From Pseudomonas sp. B21-015 (lineage in GTDB: Bacteria > Pseudomonadota > Gammaproteobacteria > Pseudomonadales > Pseudomonadaceae): a stretch of 64,000 bases of DNA. The notes under the pieces are model-generated. The model was not told the origin of the DNA. It saw only the letters and a program-made list of their open reading frames with translations, and ran no database searches. Where the stretch lies: positions 2,046,001 through 2,110,000 of the forward strand of contig NZ_CP087196.1 of NCBI RefSeq assembly GCF_024749285.1. Direction: 5' to 3'. Shown in pieces: positions 17,638 through 26,545 of this stretch; positions within the stretch are counted from its first letter, which is position 1, and every line of letters begins with the position of its first letter. The position numbers and the translations under genes were made by a program.

Positions 17638-18429
17638 TCAAAGCCCTTTGAATACGCCCGGCCGCTTCTCGATCATCGTACGCACACCCTCCTTGGCATC
17701 CTCGCTATTCAGCAGTTTCTTCACCAGCGCCGGCAATGCCTGGGCCGCCGCCGTCTCACCCTCATAGCGCGCCTGCCGGGCAGACATCAACGTTGCCTGA
17801 ACCCCCAGCGGCGCCTGTCGGGCAATCCGCTCCGCCAACTCGACCGCCCGTGGCAACAAGCCCTCGCTGGCCATGACTTCCTGCACCAGGCCCAGATGCA
17901 AGGCGTCATGCGCGTCGAATTCATCGCCGGTCAGCAACCAGCGCATGGCATTGCCCCAGCCAGCGACCTGATGCAGACGCAAGGTGGCGCCACCGAACGG
18001 GAAGATCCCGCGCTGCACTTCCTTCTGGGCAAAGCGGGTGTTGCTGGCGCACAGGTTGATGTCGGAGGCCAGCATCAACTCGATACCTACGGTCAGGCAG
18101 TAGCCTTGCGCCGCGACAATCACCGGTTTGCTGGCTCGGGGGCCGGTGAACACGCCCCATGGATCGCAGCCACCGGGCGGTGGCTGCCAGCCTTCGGCCA
18201 GGGCCGTGCCGGTGCTGACCAGATCGAGCCCCGCAGTGAAATGCTCGCCATGGCCGAACACCACCGCCACCCGCGCTTCACTGTCAGCCTCGAACTCGCC
18301 ATAGGCCAGGCTGAGTTCGTTGAGCAGGTCGAGGTCGAAGGCATTGCGTTTGGCCACCCGATCCAGGCCGATCATCAGGACATGACCGTGCCGTTCACGG
18401 GTTACACGACTGGGGCTGGGCTGATTCAT
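17638..18429 (-). CDS. Crotonase / enoyl-CoA hydratase family protein
   Basis: This 263-residue crotonase-fold protein has the oxyanion-hole segments AVVFGHGEHFTAGLDL and AAQGYCLTVGIELMLASDINL. The usual catalytic Glu of the second segment region is not clearly at the classical position (QKEVQRGIFPFGGA), so hydratase, isomerase or another CoA chemistry is possible. AGGAA precedes the ATG. It is divergent from deaD with a 420-nt spacer. Confidence 0.82.
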   Translation of the reverse strand: MNQPSPSRVTRERHGHVLMIGLDRVAKRNAFDLDLLNELSLAYGEFEADSEARVAVVFGHGEHFTAGLDLVSTGTALAEGWQPPPGGCDPWGVFTGPRASKPVIVAAQGYCLTVGIELMLASDINLCASNTRFAQKEVQRGIFPFGGATLRLHQVAGWGNAMRWLLTGDEFDAHDALHLGLVQEVMASEGLLPRAVELAERIARQAPLGVQATLMSARQARYEGETAAAQALPALVKKLLNSEDAKEGVRTMIEKRPGVFKGL

Positions 18430-18849
18430 GGAGCGTTTCCTCGGTGGGGAGGGGGGATATGAGACCGAAGGTCTGCGTCACCACGGTGAACCGTTTTAGC
18501 GCCATCGCCAGCAGGGCCGGGCCTTTGCAAAATGGACTGTCGCACGATAATCCGCAAAGCCTGTGACACAACGGTGTACGCGGGTTTTTTCCGATAAAAA
18601 AAGCTCCCTTTTTTGGCGAATTCCGGTATAGTGCGCGCCGGCCTTTAACCGGGCCGCGTTTAGGTAGCGCAATTCCCCGAAGCCAGCTTCGGCTGCACGT
18701 CCCCAGCGGACTCTTCCTTGACGATTCTTTTCATTCATTCGTTTTCGCAAATCCCCGCCGACAAAGCTGCCAGGGCGACTCTTGAGTCTCAACACGGCAT
18801 GTGCAGCTTTGGAGCATGGGTCTTTGCGGATGCACTTAGAGGCAGACCC
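18430..18849. other. Divergent control region and long deaD leader
   Basis: A 420-nt region without a gene. A TATAGT -10-like hexamer at 18627-18632 would give a deaD 5' leader of about 210 nt containing short inverted segments (for example GAAGCCAGCTTC). No convincing -35 accompanies it. An in-frame TTG at 18718 exists but lacks a ribosome site. Confidence 0.5.
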
Positions 18850-20523
18850 ATGACCCAGGAAATCGGCGGCTTCGCCGCTCTTGAACTTCACCCTAATATT
18901 GTCGCTGCAGTAGTCGCTACCGGCTATGAAGAGCCTTCGGCCATTCAGCAGCAGTCGATCCCGATCATTCTCGCCGGTCACGATATGATTGGCCAGGCGC
19001 AAACCGGTACCGGTAAAACCGCTGCCTTTGCCCTGCCGATCCTGCACCGCATTGATCCGTCCAAGCGCGAGCCGCAAGCTCTGATCCTGGCCCCAACTCG
19101 TGAGTTGGCGCTACAAGTTGCAACCGCTTTCGAAACCTACGCCAAGCAAATGCCGGGTGTAACTGTTGTGGCTGTCTACGGCGGCGCGCCGATGGGCCCA
19201 CAATTGAAAGCAATCCGTAATGGCGCACAGATCGTTGTCGCCACTCCGGGTCGTCTGTGCGACCACCTGCGTCGCGACGAAAAAGTCCTGGCTACCGTGA
19301 ACCACCTGGTTCTCGACGAAGCGGACGAAATGCTCAAGCTGGGCTTCATGGACGACCTGGAAGTTATCTTCAAGGCCATGCCGGAAACCCGTCAGACCGT
19401 ATTGTTCTCGGCCACCTTGCCGCAATCGATCCGTGCCATCGCCGAGCGCCACCTGCGCGATCCGAAGCACGTGAAGATCCAGAGCAAGACTCAGACCGTT
19501 ACCGCGATCGAACAGGCTCACCTGTTGGTTCACGCTGACCAGAAGACCTCTGCCGTTCTCAGCTTGCTGGAAGTGGAAGATTTCGACGCCCTGATCATGT
19601 TCGTGCGCACCAAGCAAGCGACCCTGGACCTGGCCAGTGCCCTGGAAGCCAAAGGCTACAAAGCCGCTGCGCTGAACGGTGACATTGCTCAGAACCAGCG
19701 TGAGCGCGTGATCGAATCCCTCAAGGATGGCCGTCTGGACATCGTTGTGGCGACCGACGTTGCCGCTCGTGGCCTGGACGTTCCGCGTATCACTCACGTG
19801 TTCAACGTTGATATGCCGTACGACCCGGAATCCTACGTTCACCGTATCGGCCGTACCGGCCGTGCCGGTCGCGAAGGTCGCGCACTGCTGCTGGTGACTC
19901 CTCGTGAGCGCCGCATGCTGCAAGTGATCGAGCGTGTTACCGGTCAGAAAGTGGCCGAAGTTCGCCTGCCGGACGCTCAGGCCGTTCTCGATGCCCGCAT
20001 CAAGAAACTGACCAACAGCCTGTCGCCACTGGTCGCTGATGCCGAATCGACTCACGGTGATCTGCTGGATCGTCTGACTGCCGACATCGGTTGCAGCCCG
20101 CGTGCCCTGGCCGCAGCCCTGCTGCGCAAGGCTACCAACGGTCAAGCGCTGACCCTGGCCGCGATCGAAAAAGAACGTCCACTGGTGCCGAACAATGCAC
20201 CGCGTGGCGATCGTCCAGAGCGTTCCGGTGATCGTCCGGACCGTGGTGACCGCGAGCGTCGTGCTCCGATCCCGCTGGCTGAAGGCCGTGCTCGTTGCCG
20301 TACCGCGCTGGGTGCGCGTGATGGTATCGCTGCCAAGAACCTGCTGGGCGCCATCCTCAACGAAGGTGGTCTGGCGCGTGAAGCTATCGGTCGCATCCAG
20401 GTGCGTGACAGCTTCAGCCTCGTCGAGCTGCCGGAAGATGGTCTGGAGCGTCTGCTGACCAAGCTGAAGGACACTCGCGTTGCCGGTAAGCAGTTGAAGC
20501 TGCGTCGCTATCGCGAAGATTGA
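18850..20523 (+). CDS. deaD: DeaD/CsdA, DEAD-box RNA helicase
   Basis: This 557-residue ATP-dependent RNA helicase acts in ribosome assembly and mRNA turnover, especially in the cold. Motif I AQTGTGKT is at 50-57, DEAD at 156-159, SAT and HRIGRTGRAGR follow, and a C-terminal RNA-binding domain follows an RGDRPERSGDRPDRGDRERR linker. The length fits CsdA-type rather than the shorter RhlE. The start is at 18850 with AGAGGC upstream; an N-terminal in-frame extension is not conserved-looking. A terminator follows the stop. Confidence 0.95.
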   Translation: MTQEIGGFAALELHPNIVAAVVATGYEEPSAIQQQSIPIILAGHDMIGQAQTGTGKTAAFALPILHRIDPSKREPQALILAPTRELALQVATAFETYAKQMPGVTVVAVYGGAPMGPQLKAIRNGAQIVVATPGRLCDHLRRDEKVLATVNHLVLDEADEMLKLGFMDDLEVIFKAMPETRQTVLFSATLPQSIRAIAERHLRDPKHVKIQSKTQTVTAIEQAHLLVHADQKTSAVLSLLEVEDFDALIMFVRTKQATLDLASALEAKGYKAAALNGDIAQNQRERVIESLKDGRLDIVVATDVAARGLDVPRITHVFNVDMPYDPESYVHRIGRTGRAGREGRALLLVTPRERRMLQVIERVTGQKVAEVRLPDAQAVLDARIKKLTNSLSPLVADAESTHGDLLDRLTADIGCSPRALAAALLRKATNGQALTLAAIEKERPLVPNNAPRGDRPERSGDRPDRGDRERRAPIPLAEGRARCRTALGARDGIAAKNLLGAILNEGGLAREAIGRIQVRDSFSLVELPEDGLERLLTKLKDTRVAGKQLKLRRYRED

Positions 20524-20551
20524 TCCGCTCTCGGGCTGATTGATCGCACAT

Positions 20552-20583
20552 AAAAAATCCCCGACAGGTTCGGGGATTTTTTT
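20552..20583 (+). terminator. Intrinsic terminator of deaD
   Basis: AAAAAATCCCCGA and TCGGGGATTTTTTT form the stem around CAGGT, 28 nt after the stop. Confidence 0.9.
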
Positions 20584-20622
20584 GTCTGCTGTTTTGTTCA
20601 TGGCTGTTGAGCGGCGTCGTCC

Positions 20623-20690
20623 CCATCGCGAGCAGGCTCGCTCCCACAGGGAAACGCATTCCAATGTGGGAGCGAGCCTGCTCGCGATGA
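20623..20690. repeat. REPIN doublet
   Basis: CATCGCGAGCAGGCTCGCTCCCACAG and TGTGGGAGCGAGCCTGCTCGCGATG, a tight pair with only about 18 nt between. It lies between converging deaD and the dioxygenase gene. Confidence 0.85.
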
Positions 20691-20709
20691 GGACGCCTCG
20701 GTCTACCTG

Positions 20710-21477
20710 TCAGCCAAAGCGATAAATGTCCATACCCAACGCCCCCATGGTGAACCCCTGATGCGCAATGCTGAACTCACCCCCGGCCGCGCGGGCAAAG
20801 TACAGCGGCAGCAGATGCTCGTCGCTCGGGTGGTTGCGCACAGCGTTCGGCGCTTGCTGACGATAGTCGTGCAACGCGGCTTCGTCGTTCGCTTCGAGTT
20901 TTTCGATCATCCAGTCGCGGAACGCCTTGGCCCAGGGTTCGACGCTTTCCGGGCCGGCGTGCCAGTCCAGTTCCCGCAGGTTGTGGGTGATGCTGCCGGA
21001 GCCGATCAACAGCACACCGTGTTCGCGCAGGCTGGCCAGGGCATGGCCGATGCGGGTTTGCAGGGCCGGGCCACCACGAGTGGGCAGTGAGACCTGCACC
21101 ACCGGGATATCGGCCTGCGGATACATCAACGACAAGGGTACCCAAGCGCCATGGTCGAACGGTCGCTGGGTGTCGATGCGTGCAGGCAGGCCGTCGGCCT
21201 TCAGCAGCTCGACAACCTGCGCCGCCAGTTGTGGATTGCCGGGTGCCGGGTACTGCACCTCGAACAAGGCCTGGGGAAATCCGCCGAAGTCGTGCCAGGT
21301 TTCAGGCTGGGGATTGCCGCTGACCAACAGTTCGCTGCTTTCCCAGTGCGCGGAAACCATCACGATGGCCTTGGGTTTCGGCAATGCGACGGCCAGACGA
21401 GCGAGGGCCGGTCCGCTGGCGCCGGGTTCCAGGGCTAGCATGGGGGAGCCATGAGAGATATACAGACTGGGGAACAT
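20710..21477 (-). CDS. LigB-family (DODA-type) extradiol aromatic ring-opening dioxygenase
   Basis: A 255-residue class III extradiol dioxygenase related to YgiD/DOPA 4,5-dioxygenase. Likely metal ligands are His9 in YISHGSP, the His in VSAHWES, and HG in RPFDHGAWVPL; GSGSITHNLREL is the further family motif with the catalytic-site His. It cleaves catecholic rings or acts on related substrates; the true substrate is unknown. AGGAG precedes the ATG. Confidence 0.87.
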   Translation of the reverse strand: MFPSLYISHGSPMLALEPGASGPALARLAVALPKPKAIVMVSAHWESSELLVSGNPQPETWHDFGGFPQALFEVQYPAPGNPQLAAQVVELLKADGLPARIDTQRPFDHGAWVPLSLMYPQADIPVVQVSLPTRGGPALQTRIGHALASLREHGVLLIGSGSITHNLRELDWHAGPESVEPWAKAFRDWMIEKLEANDEAALHDYRQQAPNAVRNHPSDEHLLPLYFARAAGGEFSIAHQGFTMGALGMDIYRFG

Positions 21478-21580
21478 GAATGAGCTCCTGAGAGTAAGAT
21501 GGCACCATCTTCAGTCAGATCATTGATCTAAATCTAATATAAGTTTTAGGGTCTTTTGATCGAGTTTTTCGGGGTTAATT

Positions 21581-22237
21581 ATGCAGCCGGAGTTTTGGCA
21601 CAAACGATGGGCGTCGAATCAGATCGGCTTTCATCTGCCGGAAGTGAATCCTTATCTGCAACGGTTCTGGCCAGCGTTGAGCCTGGAAGAGGGCGCTCGC
21701 GTGCTGGTGCCGCTGTGTGGGAAAAGTCTGGATCTGTTGTGGCTGGCGCACCGAGGTCATGAGGTCTTGGGGATTGAACTGTCGGAAAAGGCCGTGGAGG
21801 ACTTCTTCAATGAGCATCAATTTGACCCGGACGTCAGTGAGCAGGGGCCGTTCAAGGTCTATCGGGCGGGGTCGATCGAGCTGTGGTGCGGTGATTTCTT
21901 CGAGTTGACGGCAGGCGATGTCGCCGATTGCAGCGCGCTGTACGACCGCGCGGCGTTGATCGCCTTGCCGCCGGCGATGCGTGAGCGATATGCCGAGCAT
22001 CTGAAGCGGATTCTTCCGAAGGATTCTCTGGGGCTATTGATTACCCTGGATTACGACCAGACGCAGATGGATGGGCCGCCCTTCGCAGTGCTGGATGATG
22101 AGGTGCAACGGTTGTTCGGCGATGTGTGGGCGCTGAAGATTCTGGAAGACCAGGACGTCCTGGGTGAGAGCGGGAAGTTTCTCGACGCCGGTGTCACGCG
22201 GCTTGAAGAGCGGGTTTATCGGGTTTCCAGCCATTAA
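21581..22237 (+). CDS. tpm: Thiopurine S-methyltransferase (Tpm)
   Basis: This 218-residue AdoMet-dependent methyltransferase acts, in pseudomonads, on thiopurines and on selenium or tellurium oxyanions. Landmarks are [14 protein letters not shown] at the N-terminus, [27 protein letters not shown] for AdoMet binding, and [21 protein letters not shown]. The length is the family's usual. It converges on htpX through a REPIN and a two-way terminator. Confidence 0.95.
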   Translation: MQPEFWHKRWASNQIGFHLPEVNPYLQRFWPALSLEEGARVLVPLCGKSLDLLWLAHRGHEVLGIELSEKAVEDFFNEHQFDPDVSEQGPFKVYRAGSIELWCGDFFELTAGDVADCSALYDRAALIALPPAMRERYAEHLKRILPKDSLGLLITLDYDQTQMDGPPFAVLDDEVQRLFGDVWALKILEDQDVLGESGKFLDAGVTRLEERVYRVSSH

Positions 22238-22259
22238 GGTGTGTTGAGTTTGTTGGCCT

Positions 22260-22342
22260 CTTCGCGGGCAAGCCCGCTCCCACAGTTACCGAGTGATCTG
22301 AATAGACGCGGTCCACTGTGGGAGCGAGGCTTGCCCGCGAAG
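22260..22342. repeat. REPIN doublet (CTTGCCCGCGA subtype)
   Basis: CTTCGCGGGCAAGCCCGCTCCCACAG and TGTGGGAGCGAGGCTTGCCCGCGAAG, about 30 nt apart; the second arm carries a one-base insertion. Confidence 0.8.
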
Positions 22343-22374
22343 AGGCCCTGATGAACACCGCATTAATCAAACAG

Positions 22375-22412
22375 AAAAAAAAGGCCCGCATTCACTGCGG
22401 GCCTTTTCTTTT
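22375..22412. terminator. Bidirectional terminator between tpm and htpX
   Basis: AAAAAAAAGGCCCGCA and TGCGGGCCTTTTCTTTT flank TTCAC. T-runs are present in both orientations, so it can end both converging transcripts. Confidence 0.88.
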
Positions 22413-22425
22413 AGTGCGGAGCCTG

Positions 22426-23313
22426 TCAGCCCCGACGACGCAGTGCGTCGATGCGTTCTTCCAGCGGTGGGTGGCTCATGAACATACGGGCAAACCCTTG
22501 TTTGAGGCCACCGTTGATGCCGAAGGCATTCAGGGTGTCCGGCATGTGCACCGGTAGCCCTTGCTCTGCACGCAGACGCTGCAGGGCACCGATCATTGCG
22601 CTGGTGCCGGCCAGGCTTGCGCCGGCTTCGTCGGCGCGGAATTCGCGTTTGCGCGAGAACCACATGACGATGGCGCTGGCCAGGATGCCCAGAACCAGTT
22701 CGGCGAAGATGGTCGCCACGTAATAGGCGATGCCCTGGCCTTCTTCGTTCTTGAAGATCACCTTGTCGACAAAGTTGCCGATGATCCGGGCGAAGAACAT
22801 CACGAAGGTGTTCACCACGCCCTGGATCAACGCCAGGGTGACCATGTCGCCATTGGCCACATGGCCGATTTCGTGGGCCAGAACGGCTTTCACTTCATCC
22901 GGCGAGAAGCGCTCGAGCAAGCCCTGGCTGACTGCGACCAGTGCATCGTTCTTGTTCCAGCCGGTGGCGAAGGCATTGGCTTCATAGGCCGGGAAAATAC
23001 CGACTTCGGGCATCTTGATTCCGGCTTCGCGGGACAGTTGCTCGACGGTTTGCAGCAGCCATTGCTCGTGCCGGGTGCGCGGCTGGCTGATGATCTGGGT
23101 GCTGGTACTCATCTTCGCCATCCACTTGGAGATGAACAGCGAGAACAGGGAACCGGCGAAACCAAAGACCGCACAGAAAATCAGCAGCTGATTGAGGTTG
23201 AGATCAACCCCGTTGGCCGCCATGAACCCGTTGAAGCCGAAAAGGCTCAGGGTGATGCTGGCAATCAGCACGACCGCCAGGTTAGTGGCCAAAAACAGCA
23301 AAATGCGCATCAT
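22426..23313 (-). CDS. htpX: HtpX, inner-membrane zinc metalloprotease
   Basis: This 295-residue M48 protease takes part in membrane protein quality control. Two N-terminal transmembrane helices (about 4-26 and 41-62) precede the zinc motif H147-E-I-G-H151. Two further hydrophobic segments follow, and EFRADEAGA supplies the third zinc ligand region. AGGAGA lies before the ATG. A candidate sigma-32-type promoter is seen upstream, as expected for a heat-shock-linked gene. Confidence 0.96.
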   Translation of the reverse strand: MMRILLFLATNLAVVLIASITLSLFGFNGFMAANGVDLNLNQLLIFCAVFGFAGSLFSLFISKWMAKMSTSTQIISQPRTRHEQWLLQTVEQLSREAGIKMPEVGIFPAYEANAFATGWNKNDALVAVSQGLLERFSPDEVKAVLAHEIGHVANGDMVTLALIQGVVNTFVMFFARIIGNFVDKVIFKNEEGQGIAYYVATIFAELVLGILASAIVMWFSRKREFRADEAGASLAGTSAMIGALQRLRAEQGLPVHMPDTLNAFGINGGLKQGFARMFMSHPPLEERIDALRRRG

Positions 23314-23356
23314 GGTTGTAGAAATCTCCTCGTGCTAAAGATGTAGCGTACTGCGG

Positions 23357-23390
23357 GGTATATAAGGTGCTGCACCGGGCTATTCAACAG
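23357..23390 (-). promoter_or_regulatory. Candidate sigma-32 (heat-shock) promoter of htpX
   Basis: On the minus strand TTGAA (from 23387) is followed after 13 nt by CACCTTATATA, near the RpoH pattern CTTGAA-N12-14-CCCCATnT. It lies 45-75 nt upstream of the htpX start. Confidence 0.4.
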
Positions 23391-23587
23391 GGTGACTATT
23401 TCAAACTGTGTCCTACGGCAACAGTTTAGCCGCATGAAGGGCATTTCCGACGTCGGCATGGGAAGTGTTTGTCAGCCGATTAACCTCGCAGGCCCCGTCG
23501 TTGTTAGACGCGGTCACGAGTCAAGTCGCCAGTCAGGGCTTGAAGCAACAATGTTCGGCAGGGTGCAAAGATATGTTGCTGAATTAA

Positions 23588-23621
23588 TCACCGTGCGACT
23601 TTCGCAAGCGTCGCACGGTGA
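23588..23621. terminator. 12-bp perfect hairpin after the aminotransferase gene
   Basis: TCACCGTGCGAC (23588-23599) and GTCGCACGGTGA (23610-23621) pair perfectly around a 10-nt loop, just past the stop at 23630. There is no long U-run, so it could be a terminator or an mRNA 3'-end stabiliser. Confidence 0.6.
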
Positions 23622-23629
23622 CAGGTCAC

Positions 23630-24841
23630 TTACTGGCGGTAGGACTTGAGGAAGTTACCGATCCGGCCAATGGCCTGATCCAGGTCGTCGACCCGTGGCA
23701 GGGTGACCACGCGGAAGTGGTCCGGCCATGGCCAGTTGAAGGCCGTGCCTTGTACCACCAGCAGCTTCTCCGAGAGCAGCAGGTCAAGCACGAATTTCTC
23801 GTCGTTGTGGATCGGGCAGACTTTCGGGTCGATCCGCGGGAAGGCATACAGCGCGCCCATTGGCTTGACGCAGCTCACGCCCGGAATGTCGTTCAGCAAT
23901 TCCCAGGTACGATTGCGCTGTTCCAGCAGACGCCCCTGAGGCAATACCAGGTCATTGATGCTCTGGTAGCCGCCCAGTGCGGTCTGAATCGCGTGCTGGC
24001 TCGGCACGTTGGCACACAGGCGCATGTTGGCCAGTATATCGATGCCTTCGATGTAGCTCTGGGCGTGGTGTTTCGGGCCGGAAATGGCGACCCAGCCGGA
24101 ACGGAAACCGGCCACGCGATAGGACTTGGACAGACCGTTGAAGGTCATGCACAGCAGGTCCGGCGCCAGCGAGGCGGTGCAGATGTGCACGGCGTCGTCG
24201 TACAGGATCTTGTCGTAGATTTCGTCGGAGAACACCACCAGATTGTGCTGACGGGCCAGTTCCAGCATGCCCAGCAGCACTTCTTTGGAATACACCGAAC
24301 CGGTGGGGTTGTTCGGGTTGATGATCACCAGAGCCTTGGTGTTCGGGGTGATCTTGGCCTTGATGTCAGCCAGGTCCGGCCACCAGTTGGCCTGTTCATC
24401 GCACAGGTAATGCACCGGGTTGCCGCCCGCCAGGCTCACTGCGGCGGTCCACAGCGGATAGTCGGGAGCTGGCACCAGTACTTCGTCGCCGTTGTTGAGC
24501 AAGGCCTGCATCGACATCACGATCAGCTCGGAAACGCCGTTGCCCAGATAAATGTCTTCAATGCCGACGCCTTCCACCTGCTTTTGCTGGTAGTACTGCA
24601 TCACGGCCTTGCGGGCACTGAACAGCCCCTTGGAGTCGCTATAGCCCTGGGCGGTCGGCAGATTGCGGATCACGTCCTGAAGGATTTCATCCGGTGCTTC
24701 GAAACCAAAGGGGGCCGGGTTGCCGATGTTCAGCTTGAGGATGCGATGGCCTTCCTCTTCCAGGCGTTTGGCGTGCTTGAGCACTGGGCCGCGAATGTCG
24801 TAGCAGACGTTGGCGAGCTTGTTCGATTTGCTGACCTGCAT
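23630..24841 (-). CDS. alaA: Alanine aminotransferase-type PLP aminotransferase (AlaA-like)
   Basis: This 403-residue class I/II aminotransferase closely resembles AlaA-type glutamate-pyruvate transaminases. It has an N-terminal SNKLANVCYDIRGPVLKHAKRLEEEGH, YSDSKGLFSARKAV, the PLP-binding NPNNPTG and FSDEIYDKILYDD stretches, and the Schiff-base lysine in LSKSYRVAGFRSGW. I chose the start MQVSKSNKL at 24841; the open frame extends further upstream but with no family sequence. It is divergent from msrB. Confidence 0.9.
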   Translation of the reverse strand: MQVSKSNKLANVCYDIRGPVLKHAKRLEEEGHRILKLNIGNPAPFGFEAPDEILQDVIRNLPTAQGYSDSKGLFSARKAVMQYYQQKQVEGVGIEDIYLGNGVSELIVMSMQALLNNGDEVLVPAPDYPLWTAAVSLAGGNPVHYLCDEQANWWPDLADIKAKITPNTKALVIINPNNPTGSVYSKEVLLGMLELARQHNLVVFSDEIYDKILYDDAVHICTASLAPDLLCMTFNGLSKSYRVAGFRSGWVAISGPKHHAQSYIEGIDILANMRLCANVPSQHAIQTALGGYQSINDLVLPQGRLLEQRNRTWELLNDIPGVSCVKPMGALYAFPRIDPKVCPIHNDEKFVLDLLLSEKLLVVQGTAFNWPWPDHFRVVTLPRVDDLDQAIGRIGNFLKSYRQ

Positions 24842-25067
24842 GGCGATGTATTCCCGAAAATGAACGATCCAGGCGGCGTATGAACGACCGTGCTGGGAAT
24901 CCTGCGTATTCACACAGGCCTGACGCCGTGGGTGACGGCACTCATAAATCCGTTTGAATGCGCGTGGTCTGGCTGCCAGACTGGCGTTTGACGAGGCGCA
25001 ATCATACGTGCCGCCCGATCCGTGGAAAAGATACAGATCGGGCTTTTTCAGCTGCTGAGGTGTGATG

Positions 25068-25463
25068 ATGGAAAAGTTGGAAAAAACCCTGGAAGAATGG
25101 CGGGCCATGCTCGATCCGGAGCAGTACAACGTTTGCCGCCTCAAGGGCACCGAACGACCGTTCTCCGGTAAGTACAACGACAGCAAAGTCGACGGTGTTT
25201 ACCACTGCATTTGTTGCACCGCACCGCTGTTCGACTCAAAGACCAAATTCGATTCCGGCTGCGGCTGGCCGAGCTTCTACGCGCCGATCGGCGACAGCGC
25301 GATGGTCGAGATCCGTGATGTCAGCCACGGCATGATCCGCACTGAAGTGGTCTGCGCCAAATGCGATGCGCACCTTGGGCATGTGTTCCCGGACGGTCCG
25401 CCGCCCACTGGCCTGCGTTATTGCATCAACTCGGTGTGCCTGGACCTCGTTCCCCGCGGGTAG
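25068..25463 (+). CDS. msrB: MsrB, peptide methionine-(R)-S-oxide reductase
   Basis: This 131-residue repair enzyme reduces methionine-R-sulfoxide in proteins. Zinc-binding CxxC pairs are in YHCICCTAP and VVCAKCDAH, and the catalytic cysteine is in [12 protein letters not shown] near the end. Two tandem ATGs occur (25065, 25068); the second has better spacing from GAGG and gives the usual MEKL... start. It leads a block with glutathione peroxidase and OspR. Confidence 0.96.
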   Translation: MEKLEKTLEEWRAMLDPEQYNVCRLKGTERPFSGKYNDSKVDGVYHCICCTAPLFDSKTKFDSGCGWPSFYAPIGDSAMVEIRDVSHGMIRTEVVCAKCDAHLGHVFPDGPPPTGLRYCINSVCLDLVPRG

Positions 25464-25474
25464 TCCACTTCTGC

Positions 25475-25501
25475 GTAGGAGCTGCCGAAGGCTGCTCCTA
25501 C
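25475..25501. repeat. GTAGGAGC hairpin repeat between msrB and the peroxidase gene
   Basis: GTAGGAGC (25475-25482) and GCTCCTAC (25494-25501) are perfect inverted arms around TGCCGAAGGCT. The GTAGGAGCTGCCGAAGGCTG sequence matches, from memory, a repeat common between genes in the P. fluorescens group. It may terminate or attenuate msrB transcription. Confidence 0.65.
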
Positions 25502-25546
25502 CTCGATGGGGGCGTTTCAGGTATCGATCGATTTATTAAATTGCAC

Positions 25547-25559
25547 GCAATTCAATTGC
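25547..25559. promoter_or_regulatory. OhrR/OspR-type operator in front of the peroxidase-ospR pair
   Basis: GCAATTCAATTGC is a perfect palindrome with a central C, matching the CAATT-N-AATTG core of known OhrR operators. It lies 43 nt upstream of the peroxidase ATG and the ospR gene follows it. OspR is the expected ligand. Confidence 0.6.
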
Positions 25560-25601
25560 TCGCTATGTTTGGCCTTTCTTCTTCCTCTCGGAGTTCGTGC
25601 C

Positions 25602-26087
25602 ATGAGCGACAGCCTGCTGAGCATCCCTTGCACCACCATCAAGGGTGAGCAAAAGACCCTGGCCGACTTCGCCGGCAAAGCGGTACTGGTGGTCAATACT
25701 GCGAGCAAATGCGGTTTCACCCCACAGTACAAAGGCCTCGAAGAGCTCTGGCAGACTTACAAGGATCAAGGCCTGGTGGTGCTCGGCTTTCCCTGCAACC
25801 AGTTCGGCAAGCAGGAGCCAGGCAACGAGGGGGCGATTTCCGAGTTCTGCGAATTGAATTACGGGGTGAGTTTCCCGCTGTTCAAGAAGATCGAAGTCAA
25901 CGGTGCCGGCGCTCATCCTCTGTTCGTTCAGCTGAAAAAACGCGCACCGGGCGTGCTGGGTTCCCAAGGCATCAAGTGGAACTTCACCAAGTTCCTGATC
26001 GGCAAGGACGGCCAGCTGGTCAAGCGCTTTGCTCCGGCGACCAAGCCGCAGGACCTGAGCCGCGAGATCGAAGCCCTGCTCAAATGA
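25602..26087 (+). CDS. Glutathione peroxidase family protein (Cys type)
   Basis: This 161-residue thiol peroxidase of the GPx family reduces hydroperoxides, in bacteria often with thioredoxin. The peroxidatic cysteine is C37 in [12 protein letters not shown] (Cys, not Sec); [13 protein letters not shown] and [13 protein letters not shown] supply the Gln, Trp and Asn of the active site. GGAG lies 8 nt before the ATG. It is translationally coupled to ospR (ATGA overlap). By recollection the P. aeruginosa counterpart is PA2826. Confidence 0.94.
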   Translation: MSDSLLSIPCTTIKGEQKTLADFAGKAVLVVNTASKCGFTPQYKGLEELWQTYKDQGLVVLGFPCNQFGKQEPGNEGAISEFCELNYGVSFPLFKKIEVNGAGAHPLFVQLKKRAPGVLGSQGIKWNFTKFLIGKDGQLVKRFAPATKPQDLSREIEALLK

Positions 26088-26545
26088 ACACGTTGTCAGT
26101 CGATTCCCTGAAGCTCGACAGTCAGCTCTGCTTCAAGCTGTACGCCGCTTCTCGGGCGGTAATCCGCGCTTACAAGCCGATGCTCGATCAGTTGGGCCTG
26201 ACCTACCCGCAATACCTGGCGATGCTGGTGTTGTGGGAATGGCAGGAAGTGGCGCCAGAGCAACCGACGGTCAAGGCGCTGGGCGAACGCCTGGCGCTGG
26301 ATTCCGGGACCCTGACGCCGCTGCTCAAGCGTCTTGAGCAGCTGCAGCTGGTACAGCGTCAGCGTTCGGCGCGCGATGAGCGTGAGGTGCATCTGAGCCT
26401 GTCGCTCACCGGCAAGGCCTTGCGTGATCAGGTCGGGCCGCTCAAGGCTCGTCTGTTGTGCGATAGCGGCGTGGATCTGGATCGCCTGAATGATCTGCGC
26501 GATGGCCTCGATCACCTGTTGGGGCAAATCAAAGCGCTGTCGTAG
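26084..26545 (+). CDS. ospR: OspR-like MarR-family oxidative stress regulator
   Basis: A 153-residue OhrR-type repressor. The sensing cysteine is C16 in [13 protein letters not shown] and the [25 protein letters not shown] signature is shared with the OhrR at 10320-10781. P. aeruginosa OspR occupies the same position next to a glutathione peroxidase and sagS and controls that peroxidase. Its ATG overlaps the peroxidase stop, and its 3' end overlaps the converging sagS gene by 17 nt. Confidence 0.88.
   Translation: MNTLSVDSLKLDSQLCFKLYAASRAVIRAYKPMLDQLGLTYPQYLAMLVLWEWQEVAPEQPTVKALGERLALDSGTLTPLLKRLEQLQLVQRQRSARDEREVHLSLSLTGKALRDQVGPLKARLLCDSGVDLDRLNDLRDGLDHLLGQIKALS

Larger units (their letters stand above)
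23314..23629. other. htpX-aminotransferase intergenic region
   Basis: A 316-nt region without a convincing gene. It holds the htpX promoter (about 23357-23390), a stretch with no assigned feature, and the 12-bp hairpin at 23588-23621 downstream of the aminotransferase. Confidence 0.6.

Noticed and set aside
18718..18849. N-terminal extension of DeaD from an in-frame TTG
   Set aside because: It has no ribosome site, and the 44 residues do not resemble helicase N-termini; the ATG at 18850 has one.
19111..20664. 517-codon antisense frame opposite deaD
   Set aside because: It is the antisense of a highly biased helicase gene; its composition (Gln/Thr/His runs) is typical of shadows and it has no ribosome site or family pattern.
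23392..23649. 85-codon frame between htpX and the aminotransferase gene
   Set aside because: No ribosome site, no family pattern, and it runs across the terminator-like hairpin into the aminotransferase gene.
25709..26545. Long plus-strand frame fusing a peroxidase-shadow segment to OspR
   Set aside because: Residues before the MNTLSVDS start are out-of-frame peroxidase sequence; the ATGA junction explains the gene boundary.
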